Shown: positions 43,590 through 52,886, numbered from the stretch's first letter. The stretch: DNA of 64,000 bases from Pseudofrankia coriaricola (GCF_001854805.1 NZ_MBLO01000236.1:19838-83837); one strand, 5' to 3'. Numbers and translations: made by a program. The notes: generated by a model not told the origin, from the sequence alone.

Positions 43590-44627
43590 TCAGGGACGGA
43601 CGACGACCTTCAGGGCCTGCCGGGAGTCCATGGCCTGGTAGGCGTCGGCGACGTGGTCGAGGTCGACGGTGCGGTCGAAGACCTTGCCGGGCTCGATCCG
43701 GCCTTCGAGCACGTCGGGCAGGGCCTGCTCGATGTATGCCCGTACGGGGGCGGGTCCGCCGGTGAGGGTGGCGTTCTTGCCGAACAGCGACCCGAACCCG
43801 ACCGGTGCCTGCTCGTACTGGGGCACGCCGACCCGGGAGATGGTGCCGCCGGGCCGCACGATGCCGTACGCCTGCTCGTAGGCGGGCATGTGTCCGACGG
43901 CTTCGAGCACGATGTGGCTGCCCTCGCCGCCGGTGAGTTCCAGGACCTTCGCGATGCCCTCTTCGCCTCGTTCGGCGACGACGTCGGTGGCTCCGAACTC
44001 GCGTCCCAGGTCGGTGCGGTCGGTGTGCCGGCCCATGAGGATGATCCGCTCGGCTCCGAGCCGCTTCGAGGCGAGGACCGCGGACAGGCCGACCGCGCCG
44101 TCGCCGATGACGGTGACGGTCCTGCCCGGAGCCACCCTGCCCATGTGCGCGGCGTGGTAACCGGTGAGGTACACGTCCGACAGGGTCAGCAGCGAGGGCC
44201 ACAGCGCCTCGTCGACGTCGCTCGGGATCTTCACGAGCGTTCCCGCGGCCTGCGGGACCCGCACCGCCTCGGCCTGCGCGCCGCCGATCCCACGGGCGCC
44301 GTACCAGCCGCCGTGCACGCAGGCAGTGTGGAACCCCTCGTGGCAGAACGCGCAGGTGTTGTCGGAGAACGCGAACGGGGACACGACGAAGTCACCGGGC
44401 GCCAGGCCGGCCACCTCCGAGCCGACCTCCTCCACCACGCCGAGGAACTCATGCCCCATCGGGACGCCCTCGTCGGCGGGAGGCATGGAGTGATACGGAT
44501 GCAGGTCAGAGCCGCACACGCAGGCCAGTACCACCCGCACGACGGCATCCGTCGACTCGTGCAGCTTCGCGTCGGTGACGTCCTCGACGCGGACGTCACC
44601 GGCTCCGTACATGAATGTCGCTCGCAC
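43590..44627 (-). CDS. Zinc-dependent medium-chain alcohol dehydrogenase
   Basis: A 345-residue MDR enzyme. Catalytic zinc ligands are in A-C-V-C-G-S-D-L-H and G-H-E-F-L-G; the structural zinc lobe C-A-F-C-H-E-G-F-H-T-A-C is present with three of four usual Cys. The cofactor motif is VTVIGDGAVGLSAVLASKRLGA, with MGRHTDR suggesting NADP(H). C-terminal D-H-V-A-D-A-Y-Q-A-M-D-S-R is typical. The start is GTG with AAAGGA about 12 bases upstream. It lies between AKR and CMD genes in one operon. Confidence 0.92.
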   Translation of the reverse strand: MRATFMYGAGDVRVEDVTDAKLHESTDAVVRVVLACVCGSDLHPYHSMPPADEGVPMGHEFLGVVEEVGSEVAGLAPGDFVVSPFAFSDNTCAFCHEGFHTACVHGGWYGARGIGGAQAEAVRVPQAAGTLVKIPSDVDEALWPSLLTLSDVYLTGYHAAHMGRVAPGRTVTVIGDGAVGLSAVLASKRLGAERIILMGRHTDRTDLGREFGATDVVAERGEEGIAKVLELTGGEGSHIVLEAVGHMPAYEQAYGIVRPGGTISRVGVPQYEQAPVGFGSLFGKNATLTGGPAPVRAYIEQALPDVLEGRIEPGKVFDRTVDLDHVADAYQAMDSRQALKVVVRP

Positions 44628-44774
44628 GATGTGTGGTTGTCCTTTGTGATCGAGAGACCAAGAAGCAGTGAACGGGCGTGCCGGGGCCGCGCCGGGTCTT
44701 CACCCGCGACCACACGGCTCGCGCGCGGGTGCGTCCGGGCGCGTGCGCTCCGGCCGAGCCACAGCGTGCGTGGG

Positions 44775-45788
<1,014 letters not shown>

Positions 45789-46115
45789 TTACCGCGGTCG
45801 AGCCCGCTGGTAGTCGTCGTCGGTGACCGGCTCCTCCCAGGTGGTCTCCGCGGCGGCCGATTCCGCGGCGGCATCCCAGATCGCCAGGTGGGTCACGAAC
45901 CGGTCACGCATCATGCCGTGCCAGTGCCACCCACCGGGCGGGGCATGGACGGTGTCGCCGGTCGCTTCACGATCGCGGTGCCGTCTCGCGGCATCGCAGC
46001 GCCGACGCCCTTGGTGACGTGCAGCGTCCGACCGGCCGCGTGGACGTACCCCTTCGCGACCTGGATCTTCGGTACGGCGTGGAAGATGATCGGGCCGTCG
46101 AACAGATCATGAAAC
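45789..46115 (-). pseudogene. Degenerate cupin-domain gene with a frameshift
   Basis: In one frame the sequence reads A-A-G-R-T-L-H-V-T-K-G-V-G and then A-I-V-K-R-P; one base later it continues in another frame with G-D-T-V-H-A-P-P-G-G-W-H-W-H-G-M-M-R-D-R-F-V-T-H-L-A-I-W and a stop. Together this is the second half of a small metal-binding cupin such as those seen beside AKR/CMD genes. Adding one base near 45968 would restore R-P-G-D-T-V-H. The first His motif (H-T-H) is also lost and no clear start remains, so it is probably dead. Confidence 0.65.
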
Positions 46116-46288
46116 AGTTGGCAAGGCCTACCGCCAGGATCGACGTCGTGGCAGCGTGACGGGTGGTTGCGGTGGTCGATGCGGTCACCTCACCGACTCT
46201 GGCGCGGCCCGACCATCCCGGGGAGTGCCTGGCTTTCCAGGCAACAGCAGTACCCCCTTCCTGCCGCTGGCCGCGCCTACCGTGAGGC

Positions 46289-46765
46289 ATGGACAGCCGC
46301 GCGGGCAACCGGGCCCAGGCCCGCGAGTTCCTCGTCTCGCGGCGGGAGCGGATCACCCCCGAGGAGGCCGGGCTGCCCGCCTACGGCGGCGGCAACCGCC
46401 GCGTCAAGGGCCTACGTCGCGAGGAGGTCGCGCTGCTGGCAGGGGTGAGCATCGACTACTACGTCCGGATGGAGCGCGGGAACCTCGCCGGCGCCTCCGA
46501 CGCGGTCCTCGACGGCCTCGCGACCGCGCTCACCCTGCTCGTCTACACCGCGCCGGCCGGCACCCCCACGGCCGACGGCCTCAAGCTCCTCGCCAGCTGG
46601 GACGCCACGCCGAAGCCACCGGTGGCTCGGTCCGCCGGTCTGTCAGATCGTCACGCGGCGCAGGGTGGTGAAGCCGCCGGCCATGAGCGCGACCGCCACG
46701 GCGGCGAGCACCCCGGTGAGCCCGGCCGCGGACAGCGACAGAGGAAGCACTGCCGTGGAGGTTGA
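46289..46765 (+). CDS. XRE-family regulator with internal deletion (MmyB-like)
   Basis: Residues 1 to 82 are the front of an MmyB-like regulator: F-L-V-S-R-R-E-R-I-T-P-E-E-A-G-L-P, G-N-R-R-V-K-G-L-R-R-E-E-V-A-L-L-A-G, then V-S-I-D-Y-Y-V-R-M-E-R-G-N-L-A-G-A-S. Normally about 170 residues of a ligand-binding domain follow. Here L-A-T-A-L runs straight into T-L-L-V-Y-T-A-P-A-G-T-P and L-K-L-L-A-S-W-D-A-T, which match the extreme C-terminus of the same family, so an in-frame deletion removed the middle. The frame then runs on to 46765 through unrelated sequence. DNA binding may survive. It faces the redox operon. The ATG is as in the family. Confidence 0.75.
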   Translation: MDSRAGNRAQAREFLVSRRERITPEEAGLPAYGGGNRRVKGLRREEVALLAGVSIDYYVRMERGNLAGASDAVLDGLATALTLLVYTAPAGTPTADGLKLLASWDATPKPPVARSAGLSDRHAAQGGEAAGHERDRHGGEHPGEPGRGQRQRKHCRGG

Positions 46766-46819
46766 AGCCCTCGCGAAGTAGAGGTGAGGGCTGGGCCAAC
46801 ACCTGCGCCGGCCGCTGTC

Positions 46820-48004
46820 CTACCGGGTTCCGACTGGGCGCGCGGCGAGTTTGACCCGTTGATCGCGCGGGCCTCGGAATCTATGCAGCAGGTATCGGTG
46901 GGCTGGCCGTTCCACGGTGTGGTGCAGGAGCGCGCCAAGCGCGATGGAGAAGAGGAAACCCGCGAGTACGGCAAGAGCCGCCGCGGCTGCGCTGGTCGTG
47001 TCGAACCAGCCGAGTTTACTGACGACCGCGAGTGCGCCGGGGTGGACGAGATAGAAGGCGTAGGAGACCACGCCGAAATAGACGAGAGGGCGGGCACTCG
47101 CGATGGGTACTCTGTGGCCGTCCGCCTCCCGGGTGCCGACCAGGAAGATGATTGCCGCGAACGACGGCAGGGCGAGGGTGTCGATGAGGCCCGGGTGGTC
47201 GCTGTAGCGGTAACCGAGCATGATCGGGACGGCTAGCCAGGCGATCGCGAGGACGGCGAGTGCCCGGCGCTGTCTCGCTGTGCCGCGCACGCCGTCCTGT
47301 GCCAGAAGTCCCAGCACGATACCGAGGACGAACTCTCCGACCCGCACCGCCGGGTTGGCGTAGAGGGCGAGGTCGAGGCGGGGGTCCACCGCGCCGGCCA
47401 GGCAGGCCACGGCCGCCGTCGGCAGGACGACGAGGAGGGCCGCGCGGATCCGGTCCGCGTTGGTCCGGGCCGCGAGCCGCTGGTAAACAAGCGGGAAGAC
47501 GAGGTAGAAGAACGCCTCGCACGACAGCGACCACAGCACCGCGCCGCCCCAGCCGAAGTAGATCGACTGGGTGGGAATCCAGGCCTGAATAAGCAGCAAG
47601 CTCGGAAGAATGGAGGCGGGTTTCGATCCGAATTCGCCGATCAGCCCAAACGACCAGGCGACGACGAGCCACAACACGATCGCGACAAGGTACAGCGGGT
47701 AGATCCTGGCGAACCGACGCCAGTAGAACTGGGCACGGGTTCCCGGACGGGCGGACCAGGTGAGTACGAATCCTGAGAGCATGAAGAAGAACATGACACC
47801 GACATATCCGATGTTGCCGAGTGGCACCATGGGAATTGCTTCCTCGACATCCGCGTCGATGTGGCGGATAAACACGAGGGTGGCGGCGACGCCTCGCAGA
47901 CCGGTCAGTGACGGCAGGTCGCGACGAGCCTGAGATGGCGGGTTGGCTCTGGGTCTGGACGCGGCTCGGTGCCGGCCGGACGATGGCGACATCCTCTCGG
48001 TCAC
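46820..48004 (-). CDS. Acyltransferase 3 family membrane protein
   Basis: A 394-residue integral membrane acyltransferase, likely O-acetylating or O-acylating a surface polysaccharide or secondary metabolite. The first helix region has L-P-S-L-T-G-L-R-G-V-A-A-T-L-V-F-I-R-H, with the conserved R and H, then M-F-F-F-M-L-S-G-F-V-L, Y-W-R-R-F-A-R-I-Y-P-L-Y and the W-S-L-S-C-E-A-F-F-Y-L-V-F-P motif. About ten helices are visible. The GTG at 48004 with AGAAGGG upstream is preferred; the ATG at 47992 is possible. No glycosyltransferase neighbours suggest a specific substrate. Confidence 0.9.
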   Translation of the reverse strand: MTERMSPSSGRHRAASRPRANPPSQARRDLPSLTGLRGVAATLVFIRHIDADVEEAIPMVPLGNIGYVGVMFFFMLSGFVLTWSARPGTRAQFYWRRFARIYPLYLVAIVLWLVVAWSFGLIGEFGSKPASILPSLLLIQAWIPTQSIYFGWGGAVLWSLSCEAFFYLVFPLVYQRLAARTNADRIRAALLVVLPTAAVACLAGAVDPRLDLALYANPAVRVGEFVLGIVLGLLAQDGVRGTARQRRALAVLAIAWLAVPIMLGYRYSDHPGLIDTLALPSFAAIIFLVGTREADGHRVPIASARPLVYFGVVSYAFYLVHPGALAVVSKLGWFDTTSAAAAALAVLAGFLFSIALGALLHHTVERPAHRYLLHRFRGPRDQRVKLAARPVGTR

Positions 48005-48583
48005 CGTGCCCTTCTCAGTTGTCGGGAGACCTGCGGGCGCGGTCGGCGCCGATGCGGAGGATGACCACGCCAATCATGCGGGCGAGCTGGTGCCATTCGC
48101 GGCGCGCAGCCGGATGCCACCGTGAACACCGAGGCAGCCACCAGCCGCGGCGCCGTGATCAGGTTCTGGCGGCACAACCCGACGCGATCGCACTCGTCGC
48201 CATGGTCATGCGGCGTGGCCGAACGCCGGTCGGACGACGCTGACCCCTGGGCAGTCGGAACCAACCGCGGCGGCCGAGGCAGAGGCCACCAGGAGGTCGC
48301 GTCTCCGACTCACCCCAGCCCTTCCCTTCGGCTTACGACCGCCCGATCCGGGACCTTCCTGGCCGACATGGACTAACCCTACTCATACGTTAATGTCAGG
48401 TTCGCCTGGACGGTCGCGATGCTACTACAGCCGAGTAGATGATTACTCGACGCGGGAGCCTGCGGCCGCAAGGGACGCGCACCAGCTGGATGTCGCATGC
48501 GCCGGGCGGCCCGGGGGTGCGACGTCAGCCCGTGGTTCGGAAGATGGCGGGGGAGCCCGCCAGGGGCGCCCATACGCCGGCGG
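48005..48583. other. Intergenic region, no gene recognised
   Basis: About 580 bases with only short overlapping frames. The stretch 48,370 to 48,410 is notably AT-rich for the window (around ACTCATACGTTAATGTCAGG) and may be a promoter. A possible short homology (A-A-Q-P-D-A-I-A-L-V, about 48170) is too small to call. Confidence 0.35.
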
Positions 48584-48931
48584 TCACCATCCATGATCGA
48601 CTGCTGTTCGGGCTGCCGACGCCTCCTCGCCGAAGGCGGTATAGCCGATGTTGTTGCCATCGGGGACCTTGGGAAGCCGGCAGGCCAGCTTGTCAGCCTC
48701 GGGAAGCGCGAAGAACTCGTCGCAGCACGCCACAAAGCGGTCCATCGCGTCGTCCGGGACCCCGTGGCCCTCCAGAAGCAGGAAATCGGTCTCGTGGCAG
48801 GCCCGGTCGACGGCGGCGGCGATGGCCTCAGGCGCGGCCGGGTCGCCGGACCACCAGCCGCTCAGGTCCACCGGCGCGTCATGCACGGACGCGGCCCGCC
48901 GGCCGCCATCCGGTCCCTGTTCGCGGGTCAT
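48584..48931 (-). pseudogene. N-terminal stub of a 2-oxoglutarate/Fe(II) oxygenase (IPNS-like)
   Basis: The first about 105 residues are the DIOX_N region of an isopenicillin-N-synthase-like oxygenase: P-V-D-L-S-G-W-W, A-V-D-R-A-C-H-E-T-D-F-L-L-L-E-G-H-G-V-P and F-F-A-L-P-E-A-D-K-L-A and G-Y-T-A-F-G-E-E-A. The frame then stops at 115 residues where the family has more than 300, with the iron-binding HxD...H core missing. Start ATG and its GGGGGAGGG site are intact, so a shortened protein could still be made. A deletion is the likely cause. Confidence 0.82.
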
Positions 48932-49254
48932 CGACGGCCCTCCCCCGCGACCGTGCCGGCGAAGGTCGTGATCCGGTGGGCTCGTCGGAGCCAGAGCGAG
49001 GAAACGAAATTACTCGGGTCCGGGACCAGACCGGCGAGGCAGGGTCGATACTGGCAGCCGGCGGCAGATGAGCACCCGCATGGACTCAACGGTCTAGGCC
49101 GACCCAGATGATCAGCCGCATGCCGGCTGGCTCCAGCTTCCCCACGGGCTCCGGGGCCGACTCGCGGATCCTGTGCCCTGGCCTGCCGCCGAAGGGGCGT
49201 ACGGTCCGCGGCCGGGCGCCACTGTTCGTGGCAGAGGCCCCGATGGGGTGGCGA

Positions 49255-49271
49255 AATCTGATTCTCAGATT
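49255..49271. promoter_or_regulatory. 17-bp palindromic operator of the toxin-antitoxin pair
   Basis: AATCTGA-TTC-TCAGATT is a perfect inverted repeat, 12 bases before the antitoxin ATG at 49284. It overlaps or abuts TAGACT (49271 to 49276), a -10-like box placed for a leaderless transcript. Type II antitoxins autoregulate through such palindromes. Confidence 0.75.
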
Positions 49272-49283
49272 AGACTGATGGTC

Positions 49284-49541
49284 ATGAGGGTCATCACGGC
49301 GACCGAGGCCTCGCGCAGGTTCTCGGATCTGCTGGACGCCGTCGCGGCCGGTGAGATCATCACCATCACCCGCGGCAACCGGCCGATCGCTCAGATCGGC
49401 CCGACGCATCGGCGAACAGGTGCGGATCTTCGGGCCGTCTTGGCTGGGACGGCGCCGCCCGACGACGCGTTCGAGGAGAGCATCGCCGCCGCGGTAGGTG
49501 ACCTTGAGTCCTATGAAGGTGATCCGTGGGCCGACGCCTGA
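49284..49541 (+). CDS. Antitoxin, Phd/YefM family
   Basis: An 85-residue protein starting V-I-T-A-T-E-A-S-R-R-F-S-D-L-L-D, the Phd/YefM DNA-binding domain, followed by ITITRGNRPIAQI and a C-terminal toxin-binding acidic tail ending Y-E-G-D-P-W-A-D-A. The ATG at 49284 is chosen because it lies 8 bases after a -10-like TAGACT; an ATG two codons earlier is possible. It overlaps the VapC gene by 16 bases. It should neutralise VapC and repress the operon through the palindrome just upstream. Confidence 0.92.
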   Translation: MRVITATEASRRFSDLLDAVAAGEIITITRGNRPIAQIGPTHRRTGADLRAVLAGTAPPDDAFEESIAAAVGDLESYEGDPWADA

Positions 49542-49924
49542 TCCTCGACACCAACCTGCTGATCGCGTACGAGCGCGGCAAGATCGACCGGTCCGCCTTG
49601 GATGATGACGAACTCGCCGTCGCGGCGATCACTGTCGCCGAGTATCGCGTGGGAATCGAAATGGCTGACAGCGCGAACCGGGCGGCTGAACGTGCCCGAT
49701 CGCTGGCCGCCATGATGTCCGTGTTGGATGTGTTGGCATACACGGAGGGCACAGCCGTTCATCACGCCCAGCTGATCGCCTGGGCTCGCCGGAGCGGTCG
49801 ACCGCGCGGCGCGCATGACCTGATCATCGCCGCGCACGCCGTGGAGACCGGCCGGGTCATCGTCAGCCTCGACGCGAAGGCGCGATTCGCCGATCTTCCC
49901 GGTGTACTCGCGACCGAGCTGTAG
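49526..49924 (+). CDS. vapC: VapC toxin, PIN-domain ribonuclease
   Basis: A 132-residue PIN-domain toxin that cleaves RNA when the antitoxin is lost. Acidic residues are placed as expected: Asp in L-I-L-D-T-N-L-L-I, Glu in T-V-A-E-Y-R-V-G-I, Asp in G-A-H-D-L-I-I-A-A-H-A, and Asp in I-V-S-L-D-A-K-A-R-F. The GTG start overlaps the antitoxin end by 16 bases, which couples translation. Complete length and motifs suggest an active toxin. No sign of mobility genes around it. Confidence 0.94.
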   Translation: MGRRLILDTNLLIAYERGKIDRSALDDDELAVAAITVAEYRVGIEMADSANRAAERARSLAAMMSVLDVLAYTEGTAVHHAQLIAWARRSGRPRGAHDLIIAAHAVETGRVIVSLDAKARFADLPGVLATEL

Positions 49925-50159
49925 GCACGGAGGCCTACGGGCGCGGCCGTGCGTCAGCGGCGCCGTGCGATTGGCCATGAGGCCAGCGCTACGGAGGTCA
50001 TGGTGATGGTCGGCTGCCACACGGTGGCGTCCGTGATCTGGTGGGATCGTCGGGGTCAGGGCGCCGAAAATCCCACCGGATCACCGGCGGCCTCTCGCGC
50101 CACCGGCCGCCGGCGGCTTTCCGTCGCCGCAGGTGGCCCGGCCAGGCCGGCCCTGATCA

Positions 50160-51317
50160 CTAACGGCGGACCGCCGGGCTGGCGAGGCGGGTGAGGATCT
50201 CGGCCTTGGCGCGCAGCTCGGCGTACTCGGCGGCCGGGTCGGAGCTCCAGGTGATGCCGCCGCCGGCGCCGTAGGTCGCGAGGCCGGCGGCCCGGTCGAT
50301 GAGGGCGGTACGGATGGGGACGCTGAAGCGCGCCTCGAACGGGGCCGCACCCGGTGGCGCGACCATGCCGATCGCGCCGCAGTAGACGCCGCGGGGGCCG
50401 TCCTCCAGGTCGCGGATCAGTTCCATGGTGCGCACCTTGGGCGCGCCGGTTACCGAGCCACAGGGGAACAGCGCGCGGAACACGTCGGTGAGCCCGGCGT
50501 CAGGGCGCAGCACCGCGGAGACGCCCGAGGTCAGCTGGTGCACGGTCTCGTAGCGTTCCGCGCGGCACAGCGAGGTGACCCGGACGCTGCCGGTCGTCGC
50601 GACCCGGGCGAGGTCGTTGCGAACCAGGTCGACGATCATGATGTTCTCAGCGCGTTCCTTCTCGCTGGCGCGTAACGCGGCCACCATCGCGGCGTCCTGG
50701 GCGGGGGTGTCCCCCCGGCGCGCGGTGCCCTTCATCGGCCGCATCCGCACGGCGCGGCCGCTCGTCTCGAAGAACAGCTCCGGGCTGGCGCTCGCGACGG
50801 CGAAGCGGCCGAGATCGAGATATGCGTTGTAGGAGCCGCGTTGACCGAGCGCGAGGTCGGCGTACAGGGCGCGGTCGTCGCCCTCGGTCTCGGCGGTCAG
50901 CCGAGTGGTCAGGTTGCACTGGTAGGTCTCGCCGGCGGCGATGGCACGGCGCACGGCCGCGACCCGCGCGGTGTGCGCGTCCTCGTCCCACGCGGCGGCC
51001 CACTCGCCGACCCGGTAGGAGGCGGGGTCGCTCTCGCGCACCGTGGGGACCAACCGCGGCGGAGGGCAGACGCCGAACCAGGCCAGCGGCAGCCCGGGCA
51101 GCGGCGCGTCGACGGCGAGCGTGGCGTCGAGCCCCGCCGCCGCCTCGTAGGCGACGTAGCCGTAGGCCCACCAGCCGCCGGCGGCGGCCGCCTCGACGTC
51201 GGCGAGCAGCCCGGCGACGTCGCCGGGGCTCGCCGCCTCCAGGGTGGAGGCTGTCCGGGAGAACTCCCAGGCCACACCGGCGCGCAGATCGTCGAACCTG
51301 GCGTAACCGGACGACAT
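50160..51317 (-). CDS. pabB: Aminodeoxychorismate synthase component I (PabB)
   Basis: A 385-residue chorismate-binding enzyme that makes 4-amino-4-deoxychorismate for folate. Y-Q-C-N-L-T-T-R, the M-K-G-T-A-R-R-G motif with the PabB lysine, I-V-D-L-V-R-N-D-L, F-P-C-G-S-V-T-G-A-P-K and the C-terminal Y-G-A-G-G-G-I-T-W-S-S-D match PabB/TrpE-type proteins; the Lys favours PabB. There is no fused glutaminase and no pabA or pabC beside it. The ATG at 51317 with AGGAGAG upstream is chosen; a 13-bp tandem repeat lies about 40 bases upstream. Confidence 0.92.
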   Translation of the reverse strand: MSSGYARFDDLRAGVAWEFSRTASTLEAASPGDVAGLLADVEAAAAGGWWAYGYVAYEAAAGLDATLAVDAPLPGLPLAWFGVCPPPRLVPTVRESDPASYRVGEWAAAWDEDAHTARVAAVRRAIAAGETYQCNLTTRLTAETEGDDRALYADLALGQRGSYNAYLDLGRFAVASASPELFFETSGRAVRMRPMKGTARRGDTPAQDAAMVAALRASEKERAENIMIVDLVRNDLARVATTGSVRVTSLCRAERYETVHQLTSGVSAVLRPDAGLTDVFRALFPCGSVTGAPKVRTMELIRDLEDGPRGVYCGAIGMVAPPGAAPFEARFSVPIRTALIDRAAGLATYGAGGGITWSSDPAAEYAELRAKAEILTRLASPAVRR

Positions 51318-51357
51318 CGTCTCTCCTGCGTCCCGCGTCCTGTGCTCTCTGCCCCGC

Positions 51358-51396
51358 GTTCTGGTCCTCGGTTCTGGTCCTCGGTTCTGGTCCCGC
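51358..51396. repeat. 13-bp tandem repeat upstream of pabB
   Basis: Three head-to-tail copies of GTTCTGGTCCTCG (the last imperfect) lie 41 to 79 bases before the pabB start. Unlike the other arrays in this window, the period is not a multiple of three, which fits a non-coding position. Confidence 0.8.
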
Positions 51397-51526
51397 GTGC
51401 TCAGAAGGTACGAGGTCCAGGCTAAGGACCCGTCGCGCCACCTGGCGCGGCCGGATGACGCGTTCTCTCTCACCATCGCCACCACGCCCGACCACCGTCG
51501 GACGACGCCGCCCCGTTTGGGCCAGT

Positions 51527-51598
51527 TCGGGCCGTCTGATCACCGGGACGAACCTGACGGGCCTGGTCGTCGACGGCGGCGCCCAGCCGACCGGATGA
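51527..51598 (+). pseudogene. C-terminal remnant of a short-chain dehydrogenase
   Basis: The frame reads L-I-T-G-T-N-L-T-G-L-V-V-D-G-G-A-Q-P-T-G then stop, the usual end of a FabG-like SDR (F-I-T-G-x-N-L-V-V-D-G-G). Nothing upstream in frame resembles the rest of an SDR. It is followed at once by two further fragments. Confidence 0.6.
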
Positions 51599-51611
51599 GC
51601 GGAAAAGGACA

Positions 51612-51690
51612 GCGACCAGGATCATCGGCGGCGTCGCCGCCTCGCACACGCCGACCATCGGTTTCGCCTACGGCGCGTGGGAAGGCCGGC
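51612..51690 (+). pseudogene. N-terminal remnant of a LigB-type extradiol dioxygenase
   Basis: A-T-R-I-I-G-G-V-A-A-S-H-T-P-T-I-G-F-A-Y resembles the opening of protocatechuate 4,5-dioxygenase beta-type subunits, including the metal-ligand His in A-S-H-T-P. No start codon is in place, though an AAAGGA site is just upstream. The frame then runs into antiporter sequence near 51694. Confidence 0.6.
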
Positions 51691-51693
51691 CCG

Positions 51694-51853
51694 ACCCGGC
51701 CGCCGAGGCCTACCGGGATCTGTGCCGCGACCTCATCGCCGTCGAGAACACCGAGCTCAACCGGCTGTACGACGCGGGCGAGATCAGCGACGCCGCCCGC
51801 CGCGGCGTCAGCGCGACCTCGACCTGGAGGACACCGGCCTCGGCGACGGCTGA
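51694..51853 (+). pseudogene. C-terminal remnant of a sodium/proton antiporter, frameshifted
   Basis: A-Y-R-D-L-C-R-D-L-I-A-V-E-N-T-E-L-N-R-L-Y-D-A-G-E-I-S-D-A-A-R-R is the tail seen in NhaP/CPA1 antiporters (family knowledge). After A-A-R-R the family pattern Q-R-D-L-D-L-E-D-T-G-L continues in another frame to a TGA at 51851, so a base was lost near 51807. It is joined in frame to the LigB-type stub by a deletion. Confidence 0.55.
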
Positions 51854-51869
51854 CCGCGGCCGGGGCGGC

Positions 51870-52271
51870 CTACGAGGCCCGGCGAGCGGACAGCGCGGCG
51901 CGCAGCATCGGGATCTGCAGCGGCATGCGGGCCCAGGCCAGCGCGGCCAGCGCGACGTCACGCGGCTGGCCGCCGCTCCGGCGGACCCGGGCCGTGGCGT
52001 CCAGCGCCATCTGCAGGTTGCCCGGCCACACGCCCACGAGCACGGCGGCGCTGGCGGGTCCCGCCCAGGGGGCCTTCGCCAGCAGCCCGGCCGCGCAGAC
52101 CAGTTCGGCGACGCCGCTGACGTAGACGATCTCGCGAGGACGCGGCAGCGCCCGCGGTATCAGGGGCTCGAAGAAGGAGGGGCGCGCCAGGTGAACCATT
52201 CCGCTGACCAGGAACGCCCCGGTCACCACCCGGGGGCTCGGTCGGGTGAACCGCTTGCGATCCATGGGCAT
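51870..52271 (-). CDS. DoxX-like membrane protein
   Basis: A 133-residue protein with four hydrophobic segments: T-G-A-F-L-V-S-G-M-V-H-L-A-R-P, I-V-Y-V-S-G-V-A-E-L-V-C-A-A-G-L-L-A, A-S-A-A-V-L-V-G-V-W-P-G-N-L-Q-M-A and a C-terminal helix with R-M-P-L-Q-I-P. G-x-x-H and E-L-x-x-A-x-G-L match small DoxX/DUF4267-like proteins. Two in-frame ATGs (52271 and 52265) are possible starts. Role unknown; some relatives act in redox stress. Confidence 0.8.
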   Translation of the reverse strand: MPMDRKRFTRPSPRVVTGAFLVSGMVHLARPSFFEPLIPRALPRPREIVYVSGVAELVCAAGLLAKAPWAGPASAAVLVGVWPGNLQMALDATARVRRSGGQPRDVALAALAWARMPLQIPMLRAALSARRAS

Positions 52272-52408
52272 ATCGAACCATCACGAGCGGCCGCACGCTC
52301 CCGACCGCTCCGCCGCCTACGTGGGGACGCCGCTGGCCGTATGCGGCTACTGACACCGGACTCGACGGCTTCCCGGCCCTGCCGACGGCGCCTCACCCGC
52401 TTTGGCCC

Positions 52409-52783
52409 TCAGGTGGGGGCGGGCGCGGGGACGCGGTCGAGGAAGCCGATGACGGAGCGGATGCGGCCGTCGGGGTCGAGGGTGAGCACATCGAAGCCGG
52501 CGACGGGCGCCGAGCCGTCCGCGGCGACCAGCTCCCAGCCGAAGCGGGCGACGTCGTGGTGGCCGTCGACGGTGCCGGACAAGCGGAACCGGTGTCCTGG
52601 GAACTGCGCCTGGACGGCGCCGATGAGACCGAAGATCTCCTGATGGCCGGTGACGCTCGCGAGTGGGTCGGTGTAACCGCCGTCCTCGGCCCACGCCGCG
52701 GCGACGGCCGCCGCGGTTCCCGACGGCTCGGCCGCGTTCCAGGCGGCGAGGTATCGCTCGACGGCTGTCTCGTGCACACTCAT
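52409..52783 (-). CDS. SnoaL-like/NTF2-fold protein
   Basis: A 124-residue cone-shaped alpha/beta-barrel protein. E-R-Y-L-A-A-W-N at the start, the A-E-D-G-G-Y-T-D-P-L pattern, E-I-F-G-L-I-G-A-V-Q-A-Q-F-P-G-H-R-F and closing G-R-I-R-S-V-I-G-F-L match the SnoaL/NTF2 group. These proteins bind or isomerise small hydrophobic molecules, so no specific role can be given. The ATG has GAGGAG 7 bases upstream. A palindrome (52887) lies about 100 bases upstream. Confidence 0.88.
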   Translation of the reverse strand: MSVHETAVERYLAAWNAAEPSGTAAAVAAAWAEDGGYTDPLASVTGHQEIFGLIGAVQAQFPGHRFRLSGTVDGHHDVARFGWELVAADGSAPVAGFDVLTLDPDGRIRSVIGFLDRVPAPAPT

Positions 52784-52886
52784 GGCGGTCTCCTCGCGGC
52801 TTCCAGGAAATGCCACCGGAAATCTCCCGGGTTCCTGGCCGGACGTTCCGGCATGGCAACCATGTCGCGGTTCGGGAAACGGGTCG

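Noticed and set aside
46643..46802. Minus-strand hydrophobic frame ending T-T-L-R-R-V-T-I
   Set aside because: It looks like a membrane protein tail, but is too short and has no start; mentioned only as likely debris.
48122..48376. Small plus-strand gene of 84 codons
   Set aside because: No ribosome site and a low-complexity sequence; a short A-A-Q-P-D-A-I-A-L-V match in another frame is too small to trust.
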